Assembly (NCBI RefSeq): GCF_033958435.1 | Contig: NC_134138.1 | Span: forward strand, 270,483,798 to 270,547,797 | DNA: 64,000 nt | Source of the DNA: Carettochelys insculpta | Lineage: Eukaryota; Chordata; Testudines; Carettochelyidae | Direction of reading: 5' to 3' | In this document: positions 22,784-31,710 of the stretch, piece after piece | How positions within the stretch are numbered: the first letter of the stretch is position 1 | How the letters are laid out: each line of letters opens with the position of its first letter | Translations under genes and position numbers: made by a program | Notes under the pieces: generated by a model | What the model was told of the DNA's origin: nothing | Database searches by the model: none | The model's input: the letters and a program-made list of their open reading frames with translations, nothing else

Positions 22784-23814
22784 GATTAGCTGCAGGCAAA
22801 AGCAAGAGTTGGTCCTCTGGAGCCTAGACGAGCCAAGAGCAAGTGGAGGTCAATCATGATCCAACAGGCCAAACTAAAAAGGACTGGTAGCTTTTTCTAG
22901 GTGACAATTGTGGGTGAAACCAGGATAGGGAAGGATGGCGCCCCATGCCCTAACTCAAGTCATCTGGCCCTCTGAAGGGGTCATGCATGACAGTACTTGC
23001 CTATGGAAGAATTGTTGTTTATGTTCTGGACTTTAATGCCCTGATGGCTATTTTGAGTTCAGTGTTCATTGGTATTCTGTGATACTTGAGTTGACCCTAT
23101 TCCAAGGGGCACCTGGCTCATGTTAGCTCTGGGTAACTAGTTTAAGTGTTTTAACAAACCAGGATCTTTGGTAGCTCCTTCTGTGCTTCTTCCAGCATAT
23201 TTTCTCCTTCTGTCTTTTAGTTGTAAGACCCTCCGATCAGCGACTTCCTTGAAATGAGCTTAATTTACAATGTTGAACCCACGGGCAAGACCAAAATATG
23301 GTCCTATAATTGCAGTGCCACCAATGCCTCATGCTGTTGAGCTGTGACAACACAGAACAGCTCATCCCCTAACTTCCTGTTCACCCTTCTCTGTACAAGC
23401 TCTGCTGTGCTGCCATTTGGCAGTGGGAGTGAAAAGTGGCGGATCTGAAGCAGTGAGATAAATATTTGCTGGTGGAAGCTGTTCAGAAGACACCTCATGC
23501 GCACCAGGGTCATTCTTCCATCAAGTGTTTTTACTCAGCATCTTTACTTTTTGCAATCAGCGTGTTTTAGCCGGTAACTTGGGGATCTGATAGAGGTGAA
23601 CCCCAAAACAGCTGATGCAGCATGGAGCTGATTTGGTATCACAGGGAAGAGAGGATACCAATGTTGTGCTCATGGCAATAAGCAGAATGAAGGGGCTTGT
23701 GGTCTTTGAAACAGCAGTTGATCTTCCCTGAAGTCTGAAAAGGTAGTGCTTTTCTGTGGTCCACCCTATCATCAAGGGTTGTGAACTTGTAGGGAGGCAA
23801 GCTGCTTCAGCAAT
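22784..23814. other. No gene seen
   Basis: About 1 kb. A 69-codon minus-strand frame at 23304-23513 is the most protein-like open stretch, but I recognise no family and it lacks supporting exons. Confidence 0.4.
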
Positions 23815-23980
23815 CAGGGTGCTAGTTTAGGATTTGGAGATGGGAGCAAATCCTTTCTCCAGCCAGGACTTCCTGAATGACATTGGGTATGTCACTTAGC
23901 CTACCTGTGCCTCAGTTTCCCTTCTTTCAAATGGGAATAACAGCATTCTCTATCCACGAGGATGGTTACGGTACAGATTG
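23815..23980 (+). repeat. MIR-like SINE
   Basis: Contains the MIR core order 'gacattgggtatgtcactta', 'ctgtgcctcagtttccc' and 'caaatgggaataacag'. This is the clearest MIR copy in the window. Confidence 0.7.
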
Positions 23981-24096
23981 TCATGCCCAGCTACTGTGGC
24001 AATGGATGCTATCTAAGTATCTAGGGAAAATAATGGTATGTTTCCCTCTTTCTTCTAGCTGATCTCATTCTCTCTTCTGCCACTTGTATTTACAGG

Positions 24097-24807
24097 GGCT
24101 ACGTCTACACGTGAAGCCAACATCGAAATAGCTTATTTCGATGTAGCAACATCGAAATAGACTATTTCGATGAATAACGTCTACACGTCCTCCAGGGCTG
24201 GCAACGTCGATGTTCAACTTCGACGTTGCGCGGCACCACATCGAAATAGGCGCTGCGAGGGTACGTCTACACGCCAAAGCAGCACACATCGAAATAAGGG
24301 TGCCAGGCACAGCTGCAGACAGGGTCACAGGGCGGACTCAACAGCAAGCCGCTCCCTTAAAGGGCCCCTCCCAGACACAGTTGCACTAAACAACACAAGA
24401 TCCACAGAGCTGACAACTGGTTGCAGACTCTGTGCCTGCAGCATAGATCCCCAGCTGCCGCAGAAGCAGCCAGAAGCCCTGGGCTAAGGGCTGCTGCCCA
24501 CGGTGACCATAGAGCCCCGCAGGGGCTGGAGAGAGAGCATCTCTCAACCCCTCAGCTGATGGCCGCCATGGAGGACCCAGCACTTTCGACGTTGCGGGAC
24601 GTGGATCGTCTACACAGTCCCTACTTCGACGTTGAACGTCGAAGTAGGGCGCTATTCCGATCCCCTCATGAGGTTAGCGACTTCGACGTCTCGCCGCCTA
24701 AATTCGAAGTTAACTTCGAAATAGCGCCCGACGCGTGTAGCCGCGACGGGCGCTATTTCGAAGTTGGTGCCACTACTTCGAAGTAGCGTGCACGTGTAGA
24801 CACACCT
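24097..24807 (+). mobile_element. Harbinger MITE, copy A, 711 bp
   Basis: Starts GGCTACGTCTACACG and ends CGTGTAGACACACCT. The triplet AGG flanks it on both sides (24094-24096, 24808-24810). Its left ~390 bp match the left end and 5' UTR of the autonomous element, up to the equivalent of the transposase start codon (here ATAGATCC instead of ATGGACCC). Its right ~325 bp match the right end. It is therefore an internal-deletion derivative. The interior is crowded with TTCGAAG and ATCGAAATA palindromes. Confidence 0.88.
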
Positions 24808-24831
24808 AGGGATGGCTGAGCAAAACCTATG

Positions 24832-24891
24832 GGCTACGTCTACACGGGTATGCCACATCGAAATAGCATTGAACAGCATCTACATGTCCTC
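24832..24891 (+). repeat. Left terminal segment of the autonomous Harbinger
   Basis: Sixty bases starting GGCTACGTCTACACGGG and ending 'catgtcctc'. It looks like an isolated fragment, but it continues at 25605 once the nested MITE is removed. Confidence 0.8.
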
Positions 24892-25601
24892 GGCTACGTC
24901 TACACGTGCACCCAACATCGAAATAGCTTATTTCGATGTAGCAACATCGAAATAGGCTATTTCGATGAATAACGTCTACACGTCCTCCAGGGCTGGCAAC
25001 GTCGATGTTCAACTTCGACGTTGCGCAGCCCGACATCGAAATAGGCGCAGCGAGGGAACGTCTACACGTCAAAGTAGCACACATCGAAATAAGGGAGCCA
25101 GGCACAGCTGCAGACAGGGTCACGGGGCGGACTCAACAGCAAGTCGCTCCCTTAAAGGGCCCCTCCCAGACACACTTTCATTAAACAGTGCAAGATCCAC
25201 AGAGCCAACAACTAGTTGCAGACCCTGTATATGCAGCACGGACCCCCAGCTGCAGCAGCAGCAGCCAGAAGCCCTGGGCTAAGGGCTGCTGCCCACGGTG
25301 ACCACAGAGCCCCGCAAGGGCTGGAGAGAGAGTATCTCTCAACCCCCCAGCTGATGGCCGCCATGGAGGACCCCGCTATTTCGATGTTGCGGGACGCGGA
25401 TCGTCTACACGTCCCTACTTCGATGTTGAACGTCGAAGTAGGGCGCTATTCCCATCCGCTCATGGGGTTAGCGACTTCGACGTCTCGCCGCCTAACGTCG
25501 ATTTCAACTTCGAAATAGCGCCCAACACGTGTAGACGTGACGGGCGCTATTTCGAAGTTACTGCCGCTACTTCGAAGTAGCGTGCACGTGTAGACGCAGC
25601 C
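24892..25601 (+). mobile_element. Harbinger MITE, copy B, nested in the autonomous element
   Basis: Starts GGCTACGTCTACACGTG and ends CGTGTAGACGCAGCC. The triplet CTC flanks it at 24889-24891 and 25602-25604. It is close to copy A over its full length. At the former start-codon position it reads ACGGACCCCC instead of ATGGACCCCC. It landed 60 bp inside the left end of its own autonomous relative. Confidence 0.87.
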
Positions 25602-25864
25602 CTCCAGGGCTGGTGCCGTCGACGTTCAACGTCGACATTGGGCAGCACTACATCGAAGTAGGCGCTGCAGGGGAGCGTCTACATGCCAAAGCAGCCCAAA
25701 TCGAAATAAGGGTGCCAGGAACAGCTGCAGATAGGGTCACAGGGCGGACTAGCACTTCCTGGGCAACAGCTAGCCGCTCCCTTAAAGGGCCGTTCCCAGA
25801 CACACTCAGCCTGCACAGCACGCGGTTTGCAGAGCCACAAGCACGCACACCCTGTGGAAGCAGC

Positions 25865-27262
25865 ATGGACCCCCAGCAGCAGCAGCAGCAGCCAGAGGTC
25901 CACACACCCGCCCCTGGAGGAGCAGTGCTTGCCCTGCTTAGTGCCATGCAGGAGGCAGCTGACCATCTTTTATTTGAGGAAGATGAGCTGCCCCCAGGGG
26001 ATGAGGAAGCAGCCCCAGACCTTGCTGCCCTCCCAGCCCACCCCCCCACCCGCCGCCGCACATGCCGTTGGCTGTGGAGCTACCCCACGAGCACGGACTG
26101 GTGGGAGCGGCTGGTGCTCGGCGAGTGGGACGACGACCACTGGCTCCGGAATTTCCGGATGAGTCGGCAGACATTCCTGGAGCTCTGCCAGTGGCTCACC
26201 CCTGCCTTACGGCACCAGGACACCGCCATGCGACGTGCCCTCACCGTCGAGAAACGGGTCGGCATTGCTGTCTGGAGGCTGGCCACTCCAGACAGCTACC
26301 GATCTGTAGGGCAGCAGTTCGGCGTGGGCAAGGCCACCGTCGGGGCTGTCCTCATGGAGGTAAGAGGACCCGGGGGGTGGGGGAGAAGCCTGGGGGGGAG
26401 CCCTGGGGGGGGATCCTTCGGGGGGAGAGAGGGGAGCCCAGGGGAGGAGGGCCAGACACACCCTGCACACCCCTCACCGGTGCTCTCTCATGTCCTTCCC
26501 CTGCAGGTCGTCAGCGCAGTCAGTGCCCTGCTCCTCCACAGGCTCGTGCGGCTTGGGGACCCGGATGTTGCCATTGCGGGGTTTGCCAGTCTGGGCTTCC
26601 CAAATTGCTTTGGGGCTCTGGATGGGACCCACATCCCCATCCGTGCCCTGGAGCACAGCGGAGGACGCTTCCTCAATAGGAAGGGATACCATTCCGTGGT
26701 CCTCCAGGCCTTGGTGGACAGCTGGGGCCACCTCTTGGACATATATGTTGGCTGGCCTGGCAGCACCCATGACACCCAGGTGTTCAGCAATTTGGGCCTG
26801 TGCCGCCATCTGGAGGCAGGGACCTACATCCCCCAGCGGGAGATCCCTGTGGGGAACACCACCATGCCCCTCTGCATCGTCGCAGACGTGGCATACCCGC
26901 TCCGGCCCTGGCTCATGCACCCGTACACAGGCCATCTCTCCGCCAGCCAGGAGCGGTTCAACACGCGCTTGAACCATGCGCGCCAGGTGGTCGAGTGCAC
27001 TTTCGGCTGCCTCAAAGGGCGCTGGAGGTGTCTCCTCACCCACCTGGATGCAGGCCCCACCAACATCCCTCAGGCTGTGGGTGCGTGCAGCGCACTCCAC
27101 AACCTGGTGGAGAGCAAGGGAGAGGCCTTCTTCCTGGGCTGGGCTGTGGAGGCTGGCAGGGCCGACGTCCAGCCACCCACTGCCCTCAGTCGCCAGGTCG
27201 ACCCTGAGGGGATCCTGGTCCGGGAGGCCCTGCAGGCCCATTTTGGCCCGGCTGCGGGATAA
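25865..27262 (+). CDS. PIF/Harbinger transposase (HARBI1-like, DDE_Tnp_4)
   Basis: Two exons, 25865-26359 and 26507-27262, give 416 residues. I chose the ATG at 25865 (MDPQQQ) because the open frame upstream is only terminal-repeat sequence. Residues 70-165 form the N-terminal helical region with a helix-turn-helix candidate (about 128-163, ending GVGKATVGAVL). The catalytic core has Asp204 (GALDGTHIPI), Asp292 (VADVAYPLRPW) and Glu328 (VVECTFGCLKGRW), with 35 residues between the last two (DD35E). STHDTQVF (251-258) is the conserved HD block. No stop or frameshift occurs. The enzyme cuts and rejoins element ends, in this family together with a Myb-like partner. Length fits the family (usually 350-450). 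Activity is plausible but untested. Confidence 0.88.
   Translation: MDPQQQQQQPEVHTPAPGGAVLALLSAMQEAADHLLFEEDELPPGDEEAAPDLAALPAHPPTRRRTCRWLWSYPTSTDWWERLVLGEWDDDHWLRNFRMSRQTFLELCQWLTPALRHQDTAMRRALTVEKRVGIAVWRLATPDSYRSVGQQFGVGKATVGAVLMEVRGPGGWGRSLGGSPGGGSFGGREGSPGEEGQTHPAHPSPVLSHVLPLQVVSAVSALLLHRLVRLGDPDVAIAGFASLGFPNCFGALDGTHIPIRALEHSGGRFLNRKGYHSVVLQALVDSWGHLLDIYVGWPGSTHDTQVFSNLGLCRHLEAGTYIPQREIPVGNTTMPLCIVADVAYPLRPWLMHPYTGHLSASQERFNTRLNHARQVVECTFGCLKGRWRCLLTHLDAGPTNIPQAVGACSALHNLVESKGEAFFLGWAVEAGRADVQPPTALSRQVDPEGILVREALQAHFGPAAG
26360..26506 (+). other. Intron of the transposase gene, stop-free and in frame
   Basis: Donor ATGGAG|GTAAGAG and acceptor CCCCTGCAG|GTCGTC are near consensus. The interval is G-rich (repeated GGGGGG) and low in complexity, unlike the conserved exons. 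It is 147 bp (49 codons) with no stop, so the unspliced message still reads through as 465 residues. Splicing joins VGAVLME to VVSAVSAL, as expected of the family. Confidence 0.75.
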
Positions 27263-27385
27263 ATGCTGGCAGGGCCAGCTGCGGGTGAGCCACCCACTGC
27301 ACCTCCCCATCCTCCACAACACTCCCTGCCCCCACGCCCACACCACAGAGCACCCGAGAGCACACACCCCCACACTTTTCTTTGA

Positions 27386-27391
27386 AATAAA
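27386..27391 (+). promoter_or_regulatory. Polyadenylation signal AATAAA of the transposase
   Basis: AATAAA lies about 124 bp after the transposase stop codon and is followed by TG-rich sequence. It is a good candidate for the 3' end of the transposase message. Confidence 0.6.
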
Positions 27392-27743
27392 TGGAAATGT
27401 TGTTTCAAACAAAACAGTGCAACCTTATTATTAACAGAAGAAAAGGGGGGAACCATGTACATGGGGGGGCAGCTACTAAAACAGGGGTCCAACAAAAACT
27501 ATTTACAAATGGGGGAATATGTCCAAAGGGGTGGGGGCCACGTCCTCAGCCCCGCACCCTAATGTCCAGCGCCCGGTGTTGGGGGGCGCGACCCACATCT
27601 CGGCCGGAGCCCTGGTCGAGGCTGGGTGGGGGCCGGGAGAACCAGCAAATATGGCCGACCGGTGTCCACAGGCCCATGGTCCCCCTTGGCGGCAGGCCCC
27701 AGGGTGGCAGACGGTGGAGGGACGGCAGGTGGAGCAGCGGGTG

Positions 27744-29059
27744 TCATGGTGGGCAGAGCGGCGGGCGGCGCGGCGGGGGGGCCAGGTGCTGCGCAATGAG
27801 GTCGAAAGTGTGCATGAAGGCTCCCCAAGCCTCCTGGCGCCAGGCCAGCGCTCGCTCCTGGAGCTCTAGCTGCCGCTCCGCCACCCACAGGCGCCGCTCC
27901 AACACCTCCAGCTGACGGCGGAGGGTCGCGAGCAGCTGGCTCCTCCATCGGCCTCGTCCTGGGACTGGTTGGTGCTCCGCCGAGGGGCTGGCCTGCTGGG
28001 ATGGCCCCGGTGGGCTCTCCAGGACCACGGACACCTCACCGGCGCTCTCTGGTCCCTCCGATGGTGCAGCTGCGGAACACAGGGGGGAACAAGAGTGGAG
28101 ATAGCCGTTAGTGTGGGCCCTGACCCGTGGCCCTTGTCCCCCGACCCCTCTGCTGCTGGTTCCCCATCCCTGTCCCCCGGAGATGCTGCTGCTGCTGATG
28201 GGTGTCCCACCCCCCCCCCACGGGGGACCCTAGGTTCCGCTCCCCCCATCCCCAGGGATGGGGCATGGCGCTGTCCTGCTGGTGGGCAGGGGCTGATGCA
28301 CTCTTCTGAGGGACGTGCCACTGCTGTCCTTGGGGCCATGGTCATCTGGGCGTGTGGAGGGCCCTGGTCATGTCTCTTGTCCCCGCCCCTTAACCCTGGG
28401 GGTGTGCACCGGGGGGGTACATACCTGACGGTCCGCTCCCACATTCAGGGGACACCCATTGGGCGGACGCCCTGCTGGAGCTGCAGGATGGGAGGGCGAT
28501 GCGGAGCCCCCTGTCACTGGAGGACTCCCCCTCCTCCTCCTCCGGCGTCCCAGGGGTGGGCTCCTGGGGGGGGCCCCTGGGGTCCAGGGCTTGCCTCCGG
28601 GGGGGACTCCGTCTCCGGGGCCTGCTGGGGCTTGTCGGCTGAGGTGTCAAGAGTGGCCAGGGGGGAGGAGGTGTACTGGGGGCCCAGGATGGCCCTGAGC
28701 TCCCTGTAAAAGGGCCAAGTCGGGAGGGTGGCCCCAGATCGTCTGGCCGCGTCCCGGGCCCGGGCGTAACCCTGCCGCAGCTCCTTCACCTTACTCCTGA
28801 CATGGTCAGGAGTGCGGGCAGGGTGACCCCAGGCAGCCAGGCCATCGGCCAGCTGAGTGAACGCATCTGCGTTCTGCCTCTTGCTCCCCATTACCTGGAG
28901 CACCTGCTCCTCACCCAAGAGCCCCAGCAGGTCCCGGATCTCGGCCTCCGTCCAGGAGGGGCCCCGCTGCCTCTTCACCGGCTGGCTGCCATCCTGGGAG
29001 CCCTGGCTTCCCTTGGGGGGGTGCCCTGGGGACGCTTGGGGGGGCTGGCTGGATGCCAT
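27744..29059 (-). pseudogene. Myb/SANT-like DNA-binding protein of Harbinger, frameshifted
   Basis: Minus-strand gene convergent with the transposase. Exon 1 starts at the ATG at 29059 (MASSQPPQ). Residues about 33-126 form a trihelix/Myb-SANT-like domain: RGPSWTEAEIRDLL, then HVRSKVKELRQGY and TWPFYRELRAILG, with tryptophans at 36, 77 and 115. The frame then runs into low-complexity Pro/Gly and stops at 28514. A second frame (to 28425) gives the acidic GTPEEEEGESSSD and ends at a donor (CGTCAG|GTATGT). Exon 2 (28069-27744) follows acceptor TTCCGCAG and encodes a coiled coil with repeated Leu/Arg/Glu (LRRQLEVLERRLWVAE). So one indel, in the G-runs near 28545-28605, separates the domain from its C-terminus. 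In the family this protein recruits transposase to the element ends. Confidence 0.8.
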
Positions 29060-29636
29060 GGGGTGCAGGGTGGTGGGCTGCAGCTGACGAGGGACGTGCA
29101 GGCTGAGCACGTGGCTGTGCTGTTGCCTGCATGAGCTCTCAGCTTCCTGCACAGGAAATAAGGGGGCGGGGAGCTTTAAGGGCTGCTGCACGTAGCGACC
29201 ATAGAGCTCAGGGGCTGGAGAGAGCGTCTCTCAACCCCTCAGCTGATGGCCGCCATGGAGGACCCTGCTATTTCGATGTTGCGGTACGCGGATCGTCTAC
29301 ACGTGCCCTACTTCGACGTTCAACATCGAAGTAGGGCGCTATTCCCATCTCCTGATGGGGATAGCGACTTCGACGTCTCACCGCCTTACGTCGATTTCAA
29401 CTTCGAAATAGTGCTCGCCATGTGTAGACGCAGCGGGCGCTATTTTGAAGTTGGCACGGCTACTTCGAAGTAGCCGGCTCGTGTAGACGCGGCTATGGAT
29501 TGGTATTCTGGGCACTGGCCATAGAGGCAATAAGGACCACCAAGTGCAGACGTTCTCCTACTGGGCATGACTAGTGGGTATGCCTCAGGTATCCCTGATA
29601 AAATAACTATGGTTTCTTACCCTTAGTCTAGTAACA

Positions 29637-29770
29637 GAGAGATAGCCGTGTTAGTCTATGTTCTATCAAAACAAAAAGGCAGTCCAGTAGCACTTTAAAG
29701 ACTAACAAAATAATTTATTAGGTGGTGAGCTTTCGTGGGAGAGACCCACTTCTTCTGTTCACTATACTCA
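29637..29770 (-). repeat. Penelope-like element 3' tail
   Basis: Contains 'agtagcactttaaagacta' then 'aataatttattaggt' and 'gagctttcgtggga', nearly identical to 34770-34830. There it adjoins a GIY-YIG coding fragment. A 5'-truncated tail copy with the element on the minus strand. Confidence 0.65.
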
Positions 29771-29847
29771 CTGCACTCTAAACCAACCAAATTCTGGCCA
29801 ATCAACGTAGTCCTTTTGGAAATGGATTGACTGGAGAATCACATCAC

Positions 29848-30185
29848 TGCTTGTTTACACAGGATAGTTATTCCAGATTAAGGTAAAGTATGAACTGAAA
29901 GTGGAATAGCTATTGGAACAATTCCTTATGGGGATTCTTATTAAAGAATAAGAGTTTCCCCAGTTTATGTTAATCTGCACCCAAGGTGGATTGAGGTCTT
30001 GTTTACATTTTAAAGCTAACAGTGCTTAAGATAGGATGTGAACTGAAAATGCACTAACTGGTCCTGACCAGCTGTATTGGTGAAGCTGAACAGGAACAAG
30101 GCACATTCTGGAGTAAAAGTGTCTAAATGTGGAGTTAATCAGGAGTTGCTATTCAGCAATAACAGCATGTGTACACAAGCCCTTG
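29848..30185. mobile_element. Candidate MITE with GCTTGTNTACACA ends
   Basis: Left 'gcttgtttacaca' and right (reverse complement) 'gcttgtgtacaca' match at 12 of 13 positions about 330 bp apart. The flanks show no clear duplication and the interior is not recognised. Confidence 0.4.
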
Positions 30186-30844
30186 CTCACCAAACATGTT
30201 CAACCTGTTCTTTGGGAAACACAAAACCATAAGAGAGTTGCTTGGAGGGTTTGACACCAAGCTGAAAATGGGCAAATCAAAATCAGAGAAAGATTTGCAA
30301 AAACATCTGTAGCAAAATTGCCCAGAATGTTGCATATAAAATATAATATCCAAATTAAAATACTAACCCTATTTTGGTACAAAATATAATACAACCAACA
30401 GATAAATAGAAAACATTTTGCAAAAAAATTCAAATAAATGTATACAATTAAAGTAAATATTAAATCTCTTTGTTAATGGACTGACTTTCCACTGCCTTCC
30501 AGGTTGAGAAGTTATTTCAATGTGTGCAAAGTGGATGTAAAATATAATCATTCTGACTTGCTCATATTTTATATCCATGTTTTGCAATCACTGAGCTCAG
30601 CTACCAATGACAGCACCAGGTGCAAGGGAGTGGAGAATCACAGTCATTAACTTCTGGATCTATAGTAACTGTCACTAAAAAGTTTGATCTTACCACAGCC
30701 CATTATCAGAGATCTCACAAGAACTTCCTGTTCAAAGCACAAAGACAGGCCTGGATTCTGCTTTGGGATCCATGGATCCCAGTATCTGCGAGAAGTTCTG
30801 TTGACTCCCATCAGGAGTTAAAGTCATCAAAGTTCTAAAAGTAA
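30186..30844. other. No gene seen
   Basis: AT-rich sequence without recognised repeats or exons. Confidence 0.45.
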
Positions 30845-31065
30845 GATCAAATGAGGGTGATCAAACATTGGAAGATTATTGGGAAATGAGGCAAATTCTC
30901 GAGTCGTTCACTCAAGACTGGACATCCTTCTGAAATACATGTTCCAGTCTGACCACAGGCTGCTGGTTTCACTGCATGAGTCACTGGGTGAAGTTCTATG
31001 GCTTGTGATATGCAGGAGGTCATATGAGATAATAATAGTCTGTTCTGGCATGAAAAAGTGCAGCA
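30845..31065 (+). repeat. CR1 3' end fragment
   Basis: Reads 'caagactggacatccttctg', 'gtcactgggtgaagttctat' and 'tgatatgcaggaggtca', the 3' UTR of a sauropsid CR1 family, then degrades. Confidence 0.65.
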
Positions 31066-31492
31066 GCAGTCTCGACACTTGGGAGAACATTGCCCAGGAC
31101 TATCCCCACTGGAGAACTGTAATCCGCGAGGGGGTGGCACAATTTGAGAGGTCCAGCCACAGTGCAGAAGAGGAGAGGTGGTGAAGAAGAGAAAGGAAAA
31201 ACTGCTCCATGCCCTTGCAACAGCTACCAACACCTGCCCCTTCTGTGCTAAGACCTGAGCTCCAGAATTGGGCTGATCAGCCATCAACAGACTCACAGAT
31301 AGGACGGTGACATGGAGGCATCCAATTTATTATCGAGTGACTGCCAAGAAAGAAAGAGATAGTCAGTTCTGGCCTTAAAAACCTGCGATATCTCTGGGAC
31401 TGCAAGTGGGGCTGTGCAAGTACATCTGTTTGCATGACGAGCAGGGCCTTAAATACCTTTGTCAGATAACTGGGGGCAATATTGACTCTTTA
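31066..31492. other. No gene seen
   Basis: No repeat or exon recognised with confidence. Confidence 0.4.
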
Positions 31493-31500
31493 ATGATGAC

Positions 31501-31702
31501 CAGTGTCCCCTGTAAGATATGCACTTGTGCGGCTGCTCAGGAGAGATTCAGATGCCACCCAGCTGATGAGTGGAGTGCCCAAAGGTAGGCTTTTTGTTTC
31601 TACCAGTGGTGCACATTTGCAGGGACTCAGTGCACATAAAATTATTCTGCACATGGATGGAAAAATCCTCAAATGGGTGGAAAAGATTAGAGGGGAACAT
31701 TG
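31501..31702 (+). mobile_element. hAT MITE (family H) with 8-bp target duplication
   Basis: Starts CAGTGTCCCCTGTAAG and ends GAGGGGAACATTG. The 8-bp flanks are ATGATGAC (31493-31500) and ATGGTGAC (31703-31710), seven of eight identical. This supports hAT membership for the whole family. Confidence 0.75.
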
Positions 31703-31710
31703 ATGGTGAC

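Larger units (their letters stand above)
24832..29494 (+). mobile_element. Full-length PIF/Harbinger transposon with nested MITE
   Basis: Left terminus GGCTACGTCTACACG at 24832 and right terminus CGTGTAGACGCGGCT ending at 29494 form an inverted pair. The triplet ATG flanks both (24829-24831, 29495-29497). Removing the nested MITE 24892-25601 and one CTC rejoins 'ctacatgtcctc' to 'cagggctgg', which reproduces the left end of the MITE copies. The element is then about 3950 bp. It holds a transposase on the plus strand and a convergent Myb/SANT-like gene on the minus strand, the standard gene pair of this superfamily. It is markedly GC-rich compared with its flanks. Confidence 0.88.

Noticed and set aside
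25613..25864. Upstream extension of the transposase to the first in-frame ATG
   Set aside because: These 84 codons translate the terminal and subterminal repeats that also occur in non-coding MITEs. The Gln-rich start at 25865 fits the family.
26474..27412. 312-codon minus-strand frame opposite the transposase
   Set aside because: It is a shadow of the GC-rich transposase coding sequence, with no domain of its own.
27400..29200. CpG-rich block as a host promoter island
   Set aside because: The GC content is explained by the Harbinger element, whose two genes and ends account for the whole block.
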